Below are positions 19,500 through 26,646 of a DNA stretch of 64,000 bases, one piece after another. Location of the stretch: assembly GCF_000716535.1 (NCBI RefSeq), contig NZ_JNWV01000009.1, positions 1-64,000 of the forward strand, given 5' to 3'. The stretch's first letter is position 1. Each line of letters starts with the position of its first letter. The notes beneath the pieces are model-generated. The model had not been told where the DNA came from, made no database searches, and was given only the letters and a program-made list of their open reading frames with translations. A program made the position numbers and the translations under genes. The DNA comes from Streptomyces flaveolus. GTDB taxonomy: Bacteria > Actinomycetota > Actinomycetes > Streptomycetales > Streptomycetaceae.

Positions 19500-20801
19500 A
19501 TGGGACGACAACACTGGAAGAAGATCTGGGTCGGCTCGGCGGGCAACATGGTCGAGTGGTTCGACTGGTTCGTGTACGCGAGCTTCGCCACCTACTTCGC
19601 CGGCGCGTTCTTCCCGAGCGGCAACCCCACCGCCCAGTTGATGAACACCGCCGGCATCTTCGCCGTCGGCTTCTTCATGCGCCCCGTCGGCGGCTGGCTG
19701 CTGGGCAGGGTCGGTGACCGCAAGGGCCGCAAGGCGGCGCTGACCCTGACCGTCACGCTCATGTCGGCCTCGGCGATCCTCATCGCCGTCGCCCCCACCT
19801 ACGGGGTCGCCGGCTACGGCGGAGCCCTCGTGCTGCTCGTCGCCCGCCTGCTCCAGGGCCTGTCGGTGGGCGGCGAGTACGCGGCCAGCGCCACCTACCT
19901 GACCGAGGCATCGGACCCGAGGCGGCGCGGCTTCGCGTCCAGCTTCCAGTACGTGTCCATGACCGCCGGCCAGATCGTCGGCCTCGGCCTGCAGATCGTC
20001 CTCCAGCGCACCATGTCCGACGACGCCCTGCACAGCTACGGCTGGCGCATCCCGTTCGTCGTCGGCGCGCTCGGCGCGGCCGTCGTCTTCTATCTGCGCC
20101 GGAACATGCTGGAGACCGAGGTCTACGAGGAGGACACCTCACACGGCGAGGAGCGCGGCACCCTGCGCGCGCTGTGGCAGCACAGGCGGGAGGCGTTCCT
20201 GGTGATCGCCCTCACCATGGGCGGCACGGTGGCGTACTACACGTACACCACCTATCTGACCAAGTACCTGTCGAACTCGGCGGGGCTGTCCAAGGAGACC
20301 GCCACGCTCGTCTCGTTCACCGCGCTGATCGTCTTCGCCTGTCTCCAGCCGCTCGCGGGCGCCCTCTCCGACCGCATCGGACGCCGCCCGCTGCTGATCA
20401 CCTTCGCCGTCGGATCCACCTTCCTCACGGTCCCGATCATGACGCTGCTGCGGCACGCGGACGGCTACTGGTCCGCCCTCGGCCTCGCCCTGCTCGCCCT
20501 GGTCGTGGTCACCGGCTACACCTCCATCAACGCCTGCGTGAAGGCCGAGCTGTTCCCGACCGGCATCCGCGCGCTCGGTGTCGCCCTGCCGTACGCCATC
20601 GCCAACGCCCTCTTCGGCGGCACCGCCGAGTACGTCGCCCTGTGGTTCAAGAAGGGCGGCGTCGAGTCCGGCTTCTACTGGTACGTGGCCGGCTGTGCCG
20701 CCGTGTCCCTCGTGGTGTACGTCACCATGCGGGAGACCAAGGACCTCGATCTGGCCCGGGTGAAGGCAGGCGAGGATTCCACGCTGACGCCCGCATCCTG
20801 A
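19500..20801 (+). CDS. MFS transporter, metabolite:H+ symporter (MHS) type
   Basis: This 433-residue membrane protein is of the MHS branch (proline/betaine, shikimate and alpha-ketoglutarate permeases). Motifs are GNMVEWFDWFVYA in helix 1, GRVGDRKGRKAAL (motif A), LLQGLSVGGEYAAS, a second GALSDRIGRRPLL, and AELFPTGIRALGVALPYAIAN near the C-terminus. About 12 helices are apparent. It closes the urease-like/agmatine operon 67 bp after tetR, so import of the operon's substrate (agmatine or another guanidino/ureido compound) is likely but unproven. Confidence 0.88.
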   Translation: MGRQHWKKIWVGSAGNMVEWFDWFVYASFATYFAGAFFPSGNPTAQLMNTAGIFAVGFFMRPVGGWLLGRVGDRKGRKAALTLTVTLMSASAILIAVAPTYGVAGYGGALVLLVARLLQGLSVGGEYAASATYLTEASDPRRRGFASSFQYVSMTAGQIVGLGLQIVLQRTMSDDALHSYGWRIPFVVGALGAAVVFYLRRNMLETEVYEEDTSHGEERGTLRALWQHRREAFLVIALTMGGTVAYYTYTTYLTKYLSNSAGLSKETATLVSFTALIVFACLQPLAGALSDRIGRRPLLITFAVGSTFLTVPIMTLLRHADGYWSALGLALLALVVVTGYTSINACVKAELFPTGIRALGVALPYAIANALFGGTAEYVALWFKKGGVESGFYWYVAGCAAVSLVVYVTMRETKDLDLARVKAGEDSTLTPAS

Positions 20802-20859
20802 GACGGGCGGTGAGCCGGGGGCGGGGCTGTGCCAGACTGCCCCCGTGCTCTCGTTCGCC

Positions 20860-20976
20860 ATGATTATTGGCAGCAGGCGCGCCGGTCCGCAGTGACCACC
20901 TCGTACGACCAGGTGCGGGTGGCCACCGTCGTCCTCGACCCGCGCGCAGACCTCTCGCACCCGCGAGGGGTTTTTT
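20860..20976 (+). promoter_or_regulatory. Candidate transcription attenuator of cimA
   Basis: The 284-bp gap before cimA holds a short frame at 20860-20895 (MIIGSRRAGPQ, with two rare ATT Ile codons). It overlaps a GTG frame at 20892 whose codons 8-16 read VRVATVVLD, then a strong terminator at 20951-20976. GCGGGTG in the second leader (in the CGG-GTG codons) is complementary to CACCCGC in the terminator loop and 3' arm, giving a possible antiterminator. A leader peptide rich in branched-chain residues before a terminator fits ribosome-mediated attenuation. Confidence 0.6.
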
Positions 20977-21053
20977 CGTTTTCCGGCCCACCTTCAGCCG
21001 GTGACGGAGCGCGAGGGAGCATGGAGGAACGGTGGAGCCGGTCATTCCGGTAA
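20892..21053 (+). CDS. Possible Val-rich leader peptide for cimA
   Basis: GTG at 20892 overlaps the stop of the preceding 11-codon frame and opens a 53-codon frame beginning MTTSYDQVRVATVVLDPRA. The branched-chain run (V-R-V-A-T-V-V-L) lies about 25 bases before the terminator stem, a suitable distance for ribosome stalling. The frame continues through the terminator to 21053, so only its first part would matter for regulation. It has no known function as a protein. Confidence 0.4.
   Translation: MTTSYDQVRVATVVLDPRADLSHPRGVFSFSGPPSAGDGARGSMEERWSRSFR
20951..20980 (+). terminator. Terminator inside the cimA leader
   Basis: The 8-bp stem 20951-20958 (CCTCTCGC) pairs with 20963-20970 (GCGAGGGG, one G-U) around loop ACCC. 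It is followed by TTTTTT, CG and TTTT. The long T-run is exceptional for this genome. It lies 105 bp upstream of the cimA start and 150 bp after the transporter stop. Confidence 0.88.
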
Positions 21054-21085
21054 AGACCGAAGATTTCCCACAGGAGCCTTGAGAC

Positions 21086-22696
21086 ATGACCGAGACGGCA
21101 ACCAGCGAGCTCGACGACTCGTTCCACGTCTTCGACACCACGCTGCGCGACGGCGCGCAGCGCGAGGGCATCAACCTCACCGTCGCGGACAAGCTCGCCA
21201 TCGCCCGGCACCTGGACGACTTCGGCGTGGGCTTCATCGAGGGCGGCTGGCCCGGCGCGAACCCCCGCGACACGGAGTTCTTCGCCCGCGCGCAAGCGGA
21301 GATCGACTTCCGGCACGCCCAGCTCGTCGCCTTCGGCGCCACCCGCCGCGCCGGCACCACAGCCGCCGAGGACCCCCAGGTCAAGGCCCTGCTGAGCTCC
21401 GGCGCCCCGGTGATCACGCTGGTCGCCAAGTCGCACGACCGGCACGTGGAGCTGGCGCTGCGCACCACGCTGGACGAGAACCTGGAGATGGTCCGCGACA
21501 CCGTGTCGTACCTGCGCGAGCAGGGCCGCCGGGTCTTCGTGGACTGCGAGCACTTCTTCGACGGCTACCGCGCCAACCCCGAGTACGCCAAGGCGGTCGT
21601 CCGCACCGCCTCGGAAGCCGGCGCCGACGTCGTCATCCTCTGCGACACCAACGGCGGCATGCTCCCCGCCCAGGTCCACGCGGTCGTCGCCACCGTCCTC
21701 GCCGACACCGGCGCCCGGCTCGGCATCCACGCCCAGGACGACACCGGCTGCGCGGTCGCCAACACCCTGGCCGCCGTCGACGCGGGCGCCACCCACGTGC
21801 AGTGCACGGCCAACGGCTACGGCGAGCGCGTCGGCAACGCCAACCTGTTCCCGGTCGTCGCCGCCCTGGAACTGAAGTACGGCAAGAAGGTGCTGCCCGA
21901 GGGCCGGCTGCGCGAGATGACCCGCATCTCCCACGCCATTGCCGAGGTCGTCAACCTGACGCCGTCGACCCACCAGCCGTACGTGGGAGTTTCGGCCTTC
22001 GCGCACAAGGCCGGCCTGCACGCCTCCGCCATCAAGGTCGACCCGGACCTGTACCAGCACATCGACCCAGAGCTGGTCGGCAACACCATGCGCATGCTCG
22101 TCTCCGACATGGCGGGCCGCGCCTCGGTCGAGCTGAAGGGCAAGGAGCTGGGCATCGACCTGAGCGGCGACCGCGAGCTGGTCGGCCGGGTGGTCGAGCG
22201 GGTGAAGGAGCGGGAGCTCGAGGGCTACACGTACGAGGCGGCGGACGCCTCGTTCGAGCTGCTGCTGCGCGCCGAGGCCGAGGGCAGGCCGCTGAAGTAC
22301 TTCGAGGTCGAGTCCTGGCGGGCCATCGTGGAGGACCGGCCCGACGGCACCCACGCCAACGAGGCCACGGTCAAGCTGTGGGCCAAGAGCGAGCGGATCG
22401 TCGCCACCGCCGAGGGCAACGGCCCGGTGAACGCCCTGGACCGCGCCCTGCGCGTGGCGCTGGAGAAGATCTACCCGCAGCTCGCCAAGCTGGACCTGGT
22501 CGACTACAAGGTCCGCATCCTGGAGGGCAAGCACGGCACCCAGTCCACCACCCGCGTGCTGATCTCCACCTCGGACGGCTCCGGCGAGTGGGCCACGGTC
22601 GGCGTGGCCGAGAACGTCATCGCCGCCTCCTGGCAGGCCCTGGAGGACGCGTACACGTACGGCCTCCTCCGCGCGGGCGTTGAGCCGGCGGAGTAG
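21086..22696 (+). CDS. cimA: (R)-citramalate synthase
   Basis: CimA condenses pyruvate and acetyl-CoA to citramalate, a threonine-independent route to 2-ketobutyrate and isoleucine. It is 536 residues. The DRE-TIM barrel has VFDTTLRDGAQREGINLTVADKL with metal Asp in TTLRDG, FIEGGWPGANPRDTEFF, CDTNGGMLP, GIHAQDDTGCAVANTLAAVDAGATHVQCTANGYGERVGNAN and a C-terminal LeuA-dimer-type regulatory domain (about 400-536). The GGWPGxNPxD signature separates this branch from LeuA. It is preceded by the attenuator-like leader; branched-chain control would fit. Confidence 0.92.
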   Translation: MTETATSELDDSFHVFDTTLRDGAQREGINLTVADKLAIARHLDDFGVGFIEGGWPGANPRDTEFFARAQAEIDFRHAQLVAFGATRRAGTTAAEDPQVKALLSSGAPVITLVAKSHDRHVELALRTTLDENLEMVRDTVSYLREQGRRVFVDCEHFFDGYRANPEYAKAVVRTASEAGADVVILCDTNGGMLPAQVHAVVATVLADTGARLGIHAQDDTGCAVANTLAAVDAGATHVQCTANGYGERVGNANLFPVVAALELKYGKKVLPEGRLREMTRISHAIAEVVNLTPSTHQPYVGVSAFAHKAGLHASAIKVDPDLYQHIDPELVGNTMRMLVSDMAGRASVELKGKELGIDLSGDRELVGRVVERVKERELEGYTYEAADASFELLLRAEAEGRPLKYFEVESWRAIVEDRPDGTHANEATVKLWAKSERIVATAEGNGPVNALDRALRVALEKIYPQLAKLDLVDYKVRILEGKHGTQSTTRVLISTSDGSGEWATVGVAENVIAASWQALEDAYTYGLLRAGVEPAE

Positions 22697-22709
22697 CCAC
22701 AGTGGAGGC

Positions 22710-23135
22710 ATGACCTCAGAAACCCATGACGTGCTGTCCCGGGCCCGCGTCGCGACCCGGCTGCCCGCCCGGGACCTGGACCGGGCCCGCCGTTTCTACG
22801 CCGAGAAGCTCGGCCTGTACCCGGTGGACGAACGGCCCGGCGGGCTGCTGTACCGCTGCGCGGGCGTGGACTTCGTCGTGTTCCGCTCGACGGGGGCCTC
22901 GCCCGGCACCTTCACCCAGATGGCCTTCGAGGTGGACGACATCGAGGCGGCCGTCACCGAGCTGCGCCACCGGGGCGTCGAGTTCGAGGAGGTCGACGTT
23001 CCCGGCTTCGCCACCCGGGACGGCATCGCGGAGATCGAGGGCAACTATCCGAGCAAGGGCGCGCGGGCGGAGCGGGGCGCGTGGTTCCGCGACAGCGAGG
23101 GCAATCTGCTGGGCATCGGCCAGCTGATCCTGTGA
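22710..23135 (+). CDS. VOC-family (glyoxalase-fold) protein
   Basis: This 141-residue protein has one vicinal-oxygen-chelate module pair: ATRLPARDLDRARRFYAEKLGLYP, GGLLYRCAGVDFVVF, MAFEVDDIEAAVTELRHRGVEFEEVD and GAWFRDSEGNLLGIGQ. The last D-x-x-G-N segment carries the usual metal/ligand-side Glu position, but the catalytic activity cannot be assigned. It starts 13 bp after cimA and converges with the GPP34 gene. I chose ATG 22710 over 22680, which lies within the cimA end. Confidence 0.82.
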   Translation: MTSETHDVLSRARVATRLPARDLDRARRFYAEKLGLYPVDERPGGLLYRCAGVDFVVFRSTGASPGTFTQMAFEVDDIEAAVTELRHRGVEFEEVDVPGFATRDGIAEIEGNYPSKGARAERGAWFRDSEGNLLGIGQLIL

Positions 23136-23160
23136 GGCTCGCCGGCCGGTCCCGCAGCGC

Positions 23161-23763
23161 TCAGGGCGCCCGCCAGATGTTGTCGAAGGCGATGTTCTCG
23201 ATGCGGCGCCGTTCGCGCACCGCCTCCAGCTCGGTGACCGCGTCGCCGACGGCCGCGAGGACGGTGATCACCGCCTCGTCGTCGAATTCGCCGGAGGCCG
23301 TCCGGCCGGGATCGATGCCCAGGGTGCCCGCGAGGCCGGTCAGCACCGGGTCGTGGGAGTCCCAGCGGTCGGTCGCGTGCCGCCGGGCGGCGGTGTCGGC
23401 GGGGGTGCCGGCCTCGCCCCGGCCCGGCCACCAGTGCCGGCGCTTCCCGGTGAGCTGCCCGTCGGCCTCCAGCACGTCACGGTAGGCCACGGCCAGCCCC
23501 TCCCCGCGCCGCCACAGCCAGTCCTCGACCGTCTCGTACGGCTCCTGCCGGACCAGCGCGGCCCCCGCCTCGTCCAGCAGCCGGTCACCCGTGGTCAGCA
23601 CCGGCCCGGGCACGATGCGCTCGCCGTCCAGGGTGAGCGCCCGGACGCCGAGCAGGTCGATCAGCTCGGCCCCGGCGAGCGCCAGCGACAGATCGCCCTG
23701 CTCGACGGGGCGCTCGCCGGGGACGTCCAGGCTGACGAGGAAGAGGTCCTGCGGTGTCGTCAT
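23161..23763 (-). CDS. GPP34 (GOLPH3/Vps74-like) protein
   Basis: This 200-residue protein has the prokaryotic GPP34 pattern: a start TTPQDLFLVSLDV, DLSLALAGAELIDLLGVRALTLDGERIVPG, DEAGAALV, then a helical C-terminal half with an RRRIENIAFDNIW end. In eukaryotes GOLPH3/Vps74 binds phosphatidylinositol-4-phosphate at the Golgi. The bacterial proteins, common and multi-copy in Streptomyces, have no settled role, and membrane association is presumed. It is followed in the same direction only by the gene end; the muconolactone-isomerase-like gene is 22 bp upstream, so co-transcription is likely. Confidence 0.85.
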   Translation of the reverse strand: MTTPQDLFLVSLDVPGERPVEQGDLSLALAGAELIDLLGVRALTLDGERIVPGPVLTTGDRLLDEAGAALVRQEPYETVEDWLWRRGEGLAVAYRDVLEADGQLTGKRRHWWPGRGEAGTPADTAARRHATDRWDSHDPVLTGLAGTLGIDPGRTASGEFDDEAVITVLAAVGDAVTELEAVRERRRIENIAFDNIWRAP

Positions 23764-23785
23764 GGGGGCTCCAGGTCACCGGCCG

Positions 23786-24076
23786 TCAGCTACGGCCGGG
23801 GTCGTTCGGATGGGACTCCAGCGGGGTGACGGTGAGCTGCATCCAGGGGCGCAACGGCAGCGTGCCGAGCACCCGCTCGTGGAGCTGCGCCTCGTCGTCG
23901 GCCCGCCAGACGCCGATGCTGCGCAGCTCCCCGACCGGCCGCCACAGCCGCAGCAGGTGCCCCGTGGCAGCCAGTTCCCGGGCCCGGACGGCCTCGGCGG
24001 CCCGGCGCTCCGCGACCTCTTCCTCGGGGGTGCCGTCGGGCACCGAGGTGGTGATCTCGACCAGGAACTCGCGCAT
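23786..24076 (-). CDS. Muconolactone delta-isomerase family protein
   Basis: This 96-residue protein has the ferredoxin-like fold of CatC: MREFLVEITTSVPDGTPEEEVAERRAAEAVRARELAATGHLLRLWRPVGE, then SIGVWRADDEAQLHERVLGTLPLRPWM. CatC acts in catechol degradation, but no other cat/pca gene lies near. An orphan role such as a YciI-like small-molecule enzyme is equally possible. It appears co-transcribed with the downstream GPP34 gene. Confidence 0.75.
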   Translation of the reverse strand: MREFLVEITTSVPDGTPEEEVAERRAAEAVRARELAATGHLLRLWRPVGELRSIGVWRADDEAQLHERVLGTLPLRPWMQLTVTPLESHPNDPGRS

Positions 24077-24151
24077 GATCCCGCTCCCTAGGTGGGTGGC
24101 CGGCCGGGGCCGGCCTCCTTCATCGTCCCCCAGCCACCGGGCGAGCGCCGC

Positions 24152-24652
24152 TCAGCACGAGCCGGCGGCGAGCCGCTCGAACGCGGCGAGGCTCATCGCC
24201 CGGTCGTCCGCCCAGACCTGGCCGGGCCTCAGCCGGGCGATCTGCTCGCCGGTGAACTCCACGACCCCGTTGTAGGAGTCGCCGCCGCCGTAGTGCCCGA
24301 ACCGGAGGACGTACCCGTGCCGGGGCAGGAGGCGCTGGGTGCCCCGATGGCGGGCGTGCCATGCGGCGGGCGGGTCGAAGAGGGGGAAGTCGGCGTCACC
24401 GCGCAGGCCCTCCTCCTTCGCGTCCCACCCGGTGCTGACGGGCCCCTTCCCCGCGCCCCGGGCACGCCCGTCCAGGTGCGGACCGCGATAGCTGTCGTCA
24501 CGGCACGGCCGGAACACCGCGTACGGCGTCCCGTCCGGCGCGGCCCGCACCCCCGCGAGCGGCAGGTCGACGGCGCCACAGCCGCTGAGCAGCAGCGTCC
24601 CGCCGACGATCCACGCCGCCACGGCCCCCGTTCGTCGCACGGTCCGTCTCAC
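24152..24652 (-). CDS. Secreted lipoprotein, unknown function
   Basis: The 166-residue product starts MRRTVRRTGAVAAWIVGG and continues to a lipobox LLLSGCGAV, with the lipidated Cys at about residue 25. The mature part contains two or three Cys (FRPCRDDSY, final AAGSC) and aromatic segments (GYVLRFGHYGGGDSYNG). No family is recognised. It starts 4 bp after the end of the GH30 gene on the same strand, so the two are probably co-transcribed. Confidence 0.75.
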   Translation of the reverse strand: MRRTVRRTGAVAAWIVGGTLLLSGCGAVDLPLAGVRAAPDGTPYAVFRPCRDDSYRGPHLDGRARGAGKGPVSTGWDAKEEGLRGDADFPLFDPPAAWHARHRGTQRLLPRHGYVLRFGHYGGGDSYNGVVEFTGEQIARLRPGQVWADDRAMSLAAFERLAAGSC

Positions 24653-24656
24653 CGCC

Positions 24657-26522
24657 TCATCGCAGGGTCCACTTCTGGTTGGCGGCGCCGGTGCACGACC
24701 AGATCTGGACCCGGGCCCCGTTCGCCGACGAGTTGTCGGTGACGTCGAGGCACTTGTTCGCCGCCGTGTTCACCACATCACTCGTGGCGGCGTTGTACGA
24801 CCACCGTTGGGCACCGGTTCCGTTGCAGTCGTACAACTGCACCTTGGCCCCGTCCGCCGTCGAACCGCCCGTCACGTCCAGGCACTTGCCGAGCGCCTGG
24901 ATCGAGCCGTCGGCCTGGACGGTCCACTGCTGGGCCGCGCTGCCGTTGCAGTCGTAGAGCTGCACCGCCGTACCGTTGGCGCTCGAACCGCCCGTCACGT
25001 CCAGGCACTTGCCGGCGAGGCCGACGAAGGCTCCGGTCCTGGCGCCACCGCCGGACTGGGTGCCGGACCAGGTGAAGGTGGCCGAGGTCTTGCCGGGCAG
25101 CGAGTAAGTGGCGTGCTGGGAGCCCCAGTTGATGGTCACGGTCCTGGCCGACGACGAGTCGTTGTACGCGATCAGCGCCTTGCTGCCGTCCGGGTTGCGC
25201 CAGGCGACGTTCGGCACTGCGGTGGAGGTGGTGGACGCTATGCGCTGGGCGCCGGGACGGACGAACTTGGTCAGGTGGCCCATGTCGTAGTACTCGACGG
25301 TGTAGTCCACGGTCCCGCTCGCGCCGTCGCCGTTGTGCACGGTGATCAGGCCGGTGCAGGTGCCGCAGCCGCCGTTGTGCGGGCCCATGTTCTGGTCGAC
25401 GGCCAGAGACCACTTGGTCACCGACTTCGCCCAGTTGCGGGTGTAGTCGATGATGTTGGACATGTCCTCGCGCTGCTGGTTGGCGATCCAGGTGCCACCG
25501 GAGTGCTCGGTGCCGAAGGCGTCCAACGCGGGGTACTGGTTGTGCACGGTGGTCTGCTTGGTGACGTCACCGCCGTAGCCGTGCCAGGCGATGCCGCCGA
25601 AGTTGGGGTGGCTGCGGACGGCCGGGTCGTCCACGGTCTGGGCCGCGTAGGAGTCGTAGACGTCCCAGTTCCAGTCGTGCGCCAGCACCTTGGTGGCGAG
25701 GCCCGCCGACTGGAGCCTCGGCAGCAGCTCGTTCTTGGTGAAGTAGGCGAGGCCGCTCGCGTTCCAGCTCATCGACGGGTAGCCGGAACAGCAGGTCGGC
25801 TCGTTCTGCGCGGTGACGTACGAGACGTCGATCCCCTGGTCCTTGTACGCCTGGAGGTACTTCACGAAGTAGGAGGCGTACGCCCCGTAGTCCTCGGCCT
25901 TCAGCCAGCCGCCGTTGAGCGAGCCGCTGTCCTTCATCCAGGCCGGCGCCGTCCACGGCGAGGCCATCACGGTCAGGGACGGGTTGAGCTGGAGCGCCTG
26001 CCGGGTCAGCGGGACGACGTCGGCCAGGTCGTGCGCGATGGAGAACTTCGCCAGGGACGGGTCGGTCTGGCCGGCCGGCACGTCGTCGTAGGTGTAGCCG
26101 TAGCGGGCGAGGTCCGAGGCGCCCATCGGGTTGCGCAGGAACGACAGGCCGATGCCGTCCGTCGGCGAGAACAGCTTGCGCATGGTCGCGTCCCGGGTCG
26201 ACTGGGACAGCGCCCCGCTGCTGTTCATCAGCCAGGCGGCGGTGTCCGTGAAGGACGCGCCTCCGCCGGTGAACGTCTGGTAGCGGGTGTTCTCGTCCAC
26301 GGTGATGTTCTCGCCGCTCCCGCCCGTCCCGGACTGGAACGCGAACGGCGTCTGCGGCTGGAGGCCGCGCACGACGTGCCGGCCGGCGGAGTCGTCGGTG
26401 GTGGTGAGCCAGGCGGTGACCTGCTCACCGGCCGCGTGCGCGGGGGGTACGGCCACACTGAGACCGGCTGCGGAGAGCAGTCCGGCGAGCAACAACCGGA
26501 CTGTGCGGGGGGATCTCCTCAT
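24657..26522 (-). CDS. Secreted GH30 glycoside hydrolase with CBM13 lectin domain
   Basis: This is a 621-residue exoenzyme. The signal peptide MRRSPRTVRLLLAGLLSAAG ends at ..PPAHAAG. The GH30 barrel shows TGGGASFTDTAAW, MASPWTAPAWMKDSG and the acid/base Glu in TAQNEPTCC (about residue 239). The nucleophile Glu is in FGTEHSGG (about residue 338). The C-terminal ricin-type beta-trefoil (about 496-621) has three GKCLDVT/NKCLDVT repeats and three QxW motifs (QQW, QRW, QKW). GH30 members act on beta-1,6-glucan, glucosylceramide or xylan, and the exact specificity is not readable. ATG 26522 is chosen for the signal peptide. The gene is divergent from a GH3 with a shared operator. Confidence 0.92.
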   Translation of the reverse strand: MRRSPRTVRLLLAGLLSAAGLSVAVPPAHAAGEQVTAWLTTTDDSAGRHVVRGLQPQTPFAFQSGTGGSGENITVDENTRYQTFTGGGASFTDTAAWLMNSSGALSQSTRDATMRKLFSPTDGIGLSFLRNPMGASDLARYGYTYDDVPAGQTDPSLAKFSIAHDLADVVPLTRQALQLNPSLTVMASPWTAPAWMKDSGSLNGGWLKAEDYGAYASYFVKYLQAYKDQGIDVSYVTAQNEPTCCSGYPSMSWNASGLAYFTKNELLPRLQSAGLATKVLAHDWNWDVYDSYAAQTVDDPAVRSHPNFGGIAWHGYGGDVTKQTTVHNQYPALDAFGTEHSGGTWIANQQREDMSNIIDYTRNWAKSVTKWSLAVDQNMGPHNGGCGTCTGLITVHNGDGASGTVDYTVEYYDMGHLTKFVRPGAQRIASTTSTAVPNVAWRNPDGSKALIAYNDSSSARTVTINWGSQHATYSLPGKTSATFTWSGTQSGGGARTGAFVGLAGKCLDVTGGSSANGTAVQLYDCNGSAAQQWTVQADGSIQALGKCLDVTGGSTADGAKVQLYDCNGTGAQRWSYNAATSDVVNTAANKCLDVTDNSSANGARVQIWSCTGAANQKWTLR

Positions 26523-26567
26523 GGTGCGTCGCCCTTCCTCTCGGATCGGCAGAGCTGACGGGTCGTC

Positions 26568-26611
26568 TTGACGGGGGTGTGTGCCCCTAGTTAACTCACG
26601 GCGTGAGCTAA
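26568..26611. promoter_or_regulatory. Promoter and palindromic operator between GH30 and GH3 genes
   Basis: A 21-bp near-perfect palindrome at 26591-26611 has arms TTAACTCACG and CGTGAGCTAA (one mismatch pair plus centre). It overlaps the -10 zone of a TTGACG (26568-26573) promoter reading into GH3. The palindrome shape resembles LacI- or GntR-type sugar repressor sites. One site could control both divergent glycosidase genes. Confidence 0.7.
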
Positions 26612-26646
26612 GCCCTGAGTGAACCACGAGAGCCGAGGGAAGGTCC

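Noticed and set aside
15295..20801. Standard urease operon
   Set aside because: No ureD, ureE, ureF or ureG is present and the alpha-subunit flap Cys is missing, so a plain urease label would mislead.
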